NCBI GenBank assembly: GCA_031292055.1
Contig: JARLHV010000004.1
Location: 1-36,784 of the forward strand
Direction: 5' to 3'
Source: Desulfosporosinus sp.
GTDB lineage: Bacteria > Bacillota > Desulfitobacteriia > Desulfitobacteriales > Desulfitobacteriaceae
DNA: 36,784 nt
In this document: positions 33,604 through 36,784 of the stretch, in pieces
Numbering within the stretch: position 1 is the stretch's first letter
Layout of the letters: each line of letters begins with the position of its first letter
Notes under the pieces: generated by a model
What the model saw: only the letters and a program-made list of their open reading frames with translations
Database searches by the model: none
What the model was told of the DNA's origin: nothing
Made by a program: the position numbers and the translations under genes

Positions 33604-34508
33604 ACTGTATTTATCTCCTTTTCACAGAGAATCAATATTTCTTCGAGGGTCGTGAGCTTTTTATCTCGGGTGATTATAGATATATCTACTGCATTAGCCA
33701 CTGCCGCAATCTGTTTAAAATGATGTGATTTCCCTCCTTGGGCTTTCATAAAACGGTACCTGTAGGTATTCGTAATAAGCTCTTTCAATTTGTTTGTGCT
33801 TTGTAAATGTTCAACCATGAGTTCACTATTATTTTGATCATGAAGGATATATATCTTAGACATTGGCACAGAATCATGAGAAAACATGGATTCTGCATCT
33901 AGTCTATATTTCTTAAGCTTGCTTCTTAAAGGGGTTAATAAGTCAATATTCTCACCTAAAAGTTTGGCGGAATCTTCCCAGAGCTTTAGCTTTGGAAAAC
34001 CAGGTATAATTTCTGGTATGCCTACCTCGTTTAATTTAATAGCACATAAATCATCGGTTAAAAGCTTATAACCTTTCTTACACAAAGCAGCCGCCAACGT
34101 GGATTTACCACTCCCAGAAATTCCAGCAAATAGAATACCCTTACCGTTAACAACAATAGAAGAACCATGTAGAACCAGATGTTGCTTTTGATGCAACAGA
34201 GCCGCAAAGACTGATCCAAGAAGGAATACTCTGATATCGTCCATTTCCGCATCTTTATCAGGTTCAATGATGATTTTATTACCACTTACTACATAAAATT
34301 TTGCGATACCGTCTAACCTAAGTAAAAATTCGTCCTTTGCAGCTTCAAAACGTATACCTTTTTCATCTGGATTTTCTAAAAAAGGTTTTACTTCACCGTA
34401 CTTAATAAATACTTCAGGTTGTCCATGGGATTCTATAAATTCTGGTATCGAAAAATCTGATTCTATAATTAACCCAAAAGCTTTATATACATACTTTCTT
34501 TCTACCAC
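33591..34508 (-). CDS. HPr-kinase-like lasso peptide kinase, locus 2
   Basis: The protein has 305 residues from a GTG at 34508 with GGAGG 7 bases upstream; the longer frame to 34547 includes that ribosome site and is rejected. Walker A reads GISGSGKS (GSSGSGKS in locus 1), followed by LLTDDLCAI. It should phosphorylate the C-terminal Ser of precursor A2. It is the first gene of the locus 2 operon; no FliB-like gene precedes it. Confidence 0.88.
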   Translation of the reverse strand: MVERKYVYKAFGLIIESDFSIPEFIESHGQPEVFIKYGEVKPFLENPDEKGIRFEAAKDEFLLRLDGIAKFYVVSGNKIIIEPDKDAEMDDIRVFLLGSVFAALLHQKQHLVLHGSSIVVNGKGILFAGISGSGKSTLAAALCKKGYKLLTDDLCAIKLNEVGIPEIIPGFPKLKLWEDSAKLLGENIDLLTPLRSKLKKYRLDAESMFSHDSVPMSKIYILHDQNNSELMVEHLQSTNKLKELITNTYRYRFMKAQGGKSHHFKQIAAVANAVDISIITRDKKLTTLEEILILCEKEINTVWER

Positions 34509-34596
34509 TATAATTCCTCCAATAGTATAGGACTGCTCGACGCACAAAAATTAGAACGTCCAAAAACGTTCCCGCAATGCAGCTAAATCCACATAG

Positions 34597-34625
34597 ATTT
34601 TAAGATCTGCGATTATAATTTTCAA
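34597..34625 (-). promoter_or_regulatory. Sigma-A-type promoter of locus 2
   Basis: On the minus strand TTGAAA (34620-34625) and TAAAAT (34597-34602) are separated by exactly 17 bases. The -10 box lies about 90 bases before the kinase start. This is the best-looking promoter in the window and fits as the start of the eight-gene locus 2 operon. Confidence 0.65.
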
Positions 34626-34968
34626 CTTTTCGGTATTCACTCTAGATCACTCTTAACCCATAATTTCACAAACTATGATTGCTTCGTTGCTGGATACCAA
34701 GTAGATCGGCCATTTCGCTCTGCTTATCGGTCATCATCTAGCATCTTTTGTTTTCAAACGCTTTTTTGTGCTTATATTTAATACTTAGGGAAAATATTCC
34801 GCATAAAATGACAAAATCCTGCATATAACGAAAATAAATAATGGAGGATAATATTTCATCACCCATTATTTATATGGCGCATAGGTTAAATATATATTTT
34901 TCGCGATCTGATGAGTAAGGTAATGATTGCTATCCATAGCCTTCCAAGTCATGTTGATATCCTCATTT
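34626..34968. other. Intergenic stretch upstream of locus 2
   Basis: A minus-strand frame of 22 codons near 34675-34740 (MTDKQSEMADLLGIQQ) looks like a scrap of a helix-turn-helix protein. An 11-bp inverted repeat (ATAAATAATGG with CCATTATTTAT) lies at about 34834-34873. No intact gene is visible. Confidence 0.4.
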
Positions 34969-35075
34969 GAAAACTACGCAACTATTATTGGTGACGGTCT
35001 GAACGGGAATTTCCTTCTAAAACTCAAAAGGCCTTGAGACTGTACAACTTCATGTACCTCAAGGCTTTTGTTATT
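34969..35075 (+). repeat. About 105-bp repeat, right copy (flanks locus 2)
   Basis: It matches 25055-25161 in the same orientation, including ATTGGTGACGGTCT, AACGGGAA and the terminal hairpin CCTTGAG...CTCAAGG. The two copies are 9.9 kb apart and enclose precursor A2 and the whole of locus 2. Confidence 0.65.
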
Positions 35076-35215
35076 CAGGTACCTCTCTAACCAAATGTTC
35101 TAACAAATGTGAAACATAATAATCCTTCTCTACCTGTTCTTCTGGAATTCCAAACTCTTGCGATGTTGCAGTGATTATTTCCAAAAACGTATTCTTCTGG
35201 CTGGGATGCCTACCT
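35071..35215 (-). pseudogene. N-terminal fragment of an AbiEii-like toxin
   Basis: An open frame without start reads NTFLEIITATSQEFGIPEEQ, then VEKDYYVSHLLEHL, ending VPE and a stop at 35071. The VEKDYYV-LL pattern is typical of the N-terminus of AbiEii/AbiGii nucleotidyltransferase toxins. Fewer than 50 residues remain and the catalytic GS-D-D site is absent. Confidence 0.55.
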
Positions 35216-35295
35216 GTGGGTTTTAGCTTTATTATAAATAGACAACTTTATATTGTATAATAGTGGAAAAACCATAATGATTGGAGGTGAAACAT

Positions 35296-35628
35296 ATGGC
35301 AAAATATACAGACGAAGAGATAAGAAATTTCCCAAAAATCACTTGTAAAATTGCAGCGGATTATCTCGGAATATCACCTATGGCTGTGAGTATTGGAATG
35401 AGAAACGACCTGCTGCCAATCGGATTTGCTACTAAAAATGAAGACCAGTACTCCGATAGCTGGAGTTACCATATTATTGAGAGGCTGATAGCATATAAGC
35501 ATGGGAAGATAACCAATGTTCAAGTTCAAAACATAGAAAAGAACCTTAACACTATCATTTCGCAGTTTGAAGAAATGAAAAAGGATTTGCTTTTTATATT
35601 AAGCGAAAGCGCGGAGCAAGGGATATAA
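35296..35628 (+). CDS. Small DNA-binding-type protein (helix-turn-helix)
   Basis: The protein has 110 residues from the ATG at 35296 (GGAGGTG 8 bases upstream, preferred over an ATG 15 bases earlier). The first half reads CKIAADYLGISPMAVSIGMR, like the short helix-turn-helix used by excisionases and small regulators of mobile elements, and the second half is a long helix that could form a coiled coil (QNIEKNLNTIISQFEEMKKD). I do not recognise a specific family. It lies in mobile DNA upstream of a frameshifted conserved gene. Confidence 0.6.
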   Translation: MAKYTDEEIRNFPKITCKIAADYLGISPMAVSIGMRNDLLPIGFATKNEDQYSDSWSYHIIERLIAYKHGKITNVQVQNIEKNLNTIISQFEEMKKDLLFILSESAEQGI

Positions 35629-35737
35629 AATTATTTGAGTATGCGTTTTCGCTGGATGTGGATTCAACGAAGGAGAACATGGACGCCGAAAATATTTCCC
35701 CTCATCAGAGATATAAGAAAAGAAAGGAGGAATCACT

Positions 35738-36531
35738 TTGACAGAAGAGCAAACTACAAAGTTATCCAGAGAACAATTGTATGATGAGATATGGGAGATC
35801 TCCGTGTCCGGTGTCGCTAAGAAATATAATGTGCCCTACGCCAAATTAGTAAAACTGTGCAAAGAAACAAATATACCATATCCACCATCGGGATACTGGA
35901 CCCAACTAAATTTTGGCAAGCTCGTAACTAAAACTACTTTGCCGAAGTCCTCAATCGTTCAATTTTACCTGAAGACGAGAGACAAAAAATACTTCTTGCT
36001 GTACAGCAAATCAAGATACCAGCTGAAAATGCGCAACTGCACAAAAAGATAATAGCCTATAGATCTATGGTCAAAGAATGGAATAAAAAGAACATGAGGC
36101 CAGAAGGTACACAAAAAGGCTTAAGTAATTATAACTATTCAAATCGTCTGCCATTTCTAGCCGGTGTTATTTCAGGTGAAACTCTCCCGCGTGTATATCG
36201 CATACTCGATTATCTTTTCTGTAAAATTGAAGGTTTGGGCGGCTCTGTCAATGACGATCTTTCCATCAAAGTGAGAAATGAACATGTCTATCTAGAAATG
36301 CTTGAGGCTCAAGATGAAGTCGAGCATAAAATTACGAGGCAAGAAGCAAAGGAATTAATTATCTACGAAGATGCACAGCATCACCATACCTGGGCTAGTA
36401 AACCAAATATTCGAAAGTATGATTATATTTTCAATGGCGGTAATGTCGACTTTGCGGGCTATAATTTTGACTTGTTGAAACCTTTTATCATAGCAAATCG
36501 ATATTCGAAAGAAGTTTACAATATGTCATAA
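35738..36531 (+). pseudogene. Conserved HTH-like protein gene with one frameshift
   Basis: The TTG at 35738 follows GGAGG. The first frame (LSREQLYDEIWEISVSGVAK, YNVPYAKLVKLCKETNIPYP, PPSGYWTQLNFGK) is the N-terminus of a widespread bacterial protein of unknown function with a helix-turn-helix-like start. Near 35940 the coding text moves to another frame (EVLNRSILPEDERQKILLAV) and continues to the stop at 36531. Restoring one base would give a protein of about 264 residues. Either a real disabling mutation or a sequencing error. Confidence 0.6.
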
Positions 36532-36575
36532 AACTTTTCCTAATTATGGTATAATATTAAAAACATCTGATTGAG

Positions 36576-36640
36576 AGTGATAAATTCTTTTTTTTTATTA
36601 TTTTTTTCTGCTGTTATTTGATAACCAGAGAAAGATTTTT
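36576..36640 (-). repeat. Copy of the 5' part of the PBECR4-like gene
   Basis: TTATTATTTTTTTCTGCTGT and the bases after it (about 30 in all, 36595-36624) are identical to 13412-13441 inside the nuclease-like gene, and the minus-strand frame gives YQITAEKNNK in both. It is a scrap of a second copy. Confidence 0.6.
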
Positions 36641-36652
36641 TTTTAAGAAAAA

Positions 36653-36670
36653 CCGAGGCTGCGGCCTCGG
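36653..36670 (-). terminator. Terminator of the last partial gene
   Basis: On the minus strand CCGAGGC and GCCTCGG form a 7-bp stem, followed by TTTTTCTT. It lies 6 bases past the stop at 36676. Confidence 0.8.
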
Positions 36671-36675
36671 TCCTT

Positions 36676-36784
36676 TTATTGTTCTCTGATATCTGATATT
36701 TTGTATTCGTACCCATGAAGTCCTTTATAATACTCTGGGTACATATCCCCTCCACATTTCTCGCAACTAAACTGCGGAGGAACG
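36676..36784 (-). CDS. C-terminal end of a zinc-ribbon protein (partial)
   Basis: The minus strand is open from the window edge to TAA at 36676 and reads VPPQFSCEKCGGDMYPEYYK then GLHGYEYKISDIREQ. The CEKCGG knuckle is half of a zinc-binding site. The good terminator directly after it supports a real gene. The rest lies outside the window and I cannot name it. Confidence 0.6.
   Translation of the reverse strand, partial: VPPQFSCEKCGGDMYPEYYKGLHGYEYKISDIREQ

Noticed and set aside
34509..34968. A precursor or FliB-like gene upstream of locus 2
   Set aside because: I read both strands; there is a promoter and a helix-turn-helix scrap but no lasso leader pattern and no cysteine-cluster protein.
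1..36784. CRISPR array, rRNA or tRNA genes
   Set aside because: No regularly spaced repeats and no recognisable RNA gene were seen anywhere in the window.

Overview
The window reads as a low-GC Gram-positive (Bacillota) chromosome. Starts are ATG, GTG or TTG behind strong GGAGG-type ribosome binding sites. A Met-rich YtkA-like protein paired with a membrane polyferredoxin, a CadC/CadA pair, an RsgI-type anti-sigma factor and paeninodin-type lasso genes would suit an anaerobic clostridial lineage such as Desulfosporosinus or Desulfitobacterium; this assignment is inference. The region is accessory DNA, full of transposon debris, toxin-antitoxin modules and broken genes.

Region 1 (1-6.7 kb) holds an IS200/IS605 fragment, a decayed efflux pump with an intact AraC regulator, a toxin-antitoxin-SecB (TAC-type) operon, a small unknown gene, an HNH protein cut off by an IS630 remnant, and a MazEF pair. 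Region 2 (7.1-12.4 kb) is a redox and metal block: a polyferredoxin and a Met-rich YtkA-like protein, then the cadmium/zinc exporter CadA with its sensor CadC and a palindromic operator. Region 3 (12.5-13.6 kb) is a junction where an RsgI-like gene is cut short against a phage-type nuclease-domain gene that carries a homopolymer frameshift.

The main content is two related lasso-peptide loci on the minus strand, about 14.0-23.9 kb and 25.6-34.6 kb. Each encodes an HPr-kinase-like peptide kinase, a PAPS-dependent sulfotransferase, an NTP_transf_5 nucleotidyl/glycosyl-transferase, an APS kinase (makes PAPS), an ABC exporter, a transglutaminase-like leader protease (B2), a PqqD-like leader-binding protein (B1) and an asparagine-synthetase-like cyclase (C). 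I found two precursor genes too small for ordinary gene calling. A1 lies inside locus 1 (core YKGGTGNDGSGSHS, predicted Tyr1-Asp8 ring). A2 is a GTG-started gene on the opposite strand beside locus 2 (core SGNAPTAGENPAGTWRTES, predicted Ser1-Glu9 ring). Both leaders fit the W/YxxP...T lasso pattern and both cores end in Ser, the residue phosphorylated in paeninodin. The gene set predicts exported lasso peptides carrying phosphate, sulfate and possibly sugar or nucleotidyl groups. Locus 1 also begins with a FliB-like lysine methylase, and its core has a Lys.

The five-gene tailoring/export half of the two loci is nearly the same, whereas the core half (A, B1, B2, C) is divergent and reordered, so the loci look like cassettes that exchange peptide modules. 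A fused scrap of B2 and sulfotransferase sequence between the loci records a third, collapsed copy. Region 4 (23.9-26.3 kb) between the loci has transposase, recombinase and reverse-transcriptase remnants and a PhnA-like gene; a roughly 105-bp repeat lies on either side of locus 2. Region 5 (35-36.8 kb) holds an AbiEii-like scrap, a small DNA-binding-type gene, a frameshifted conserved gene and the end of a zinc-ribbon gene.
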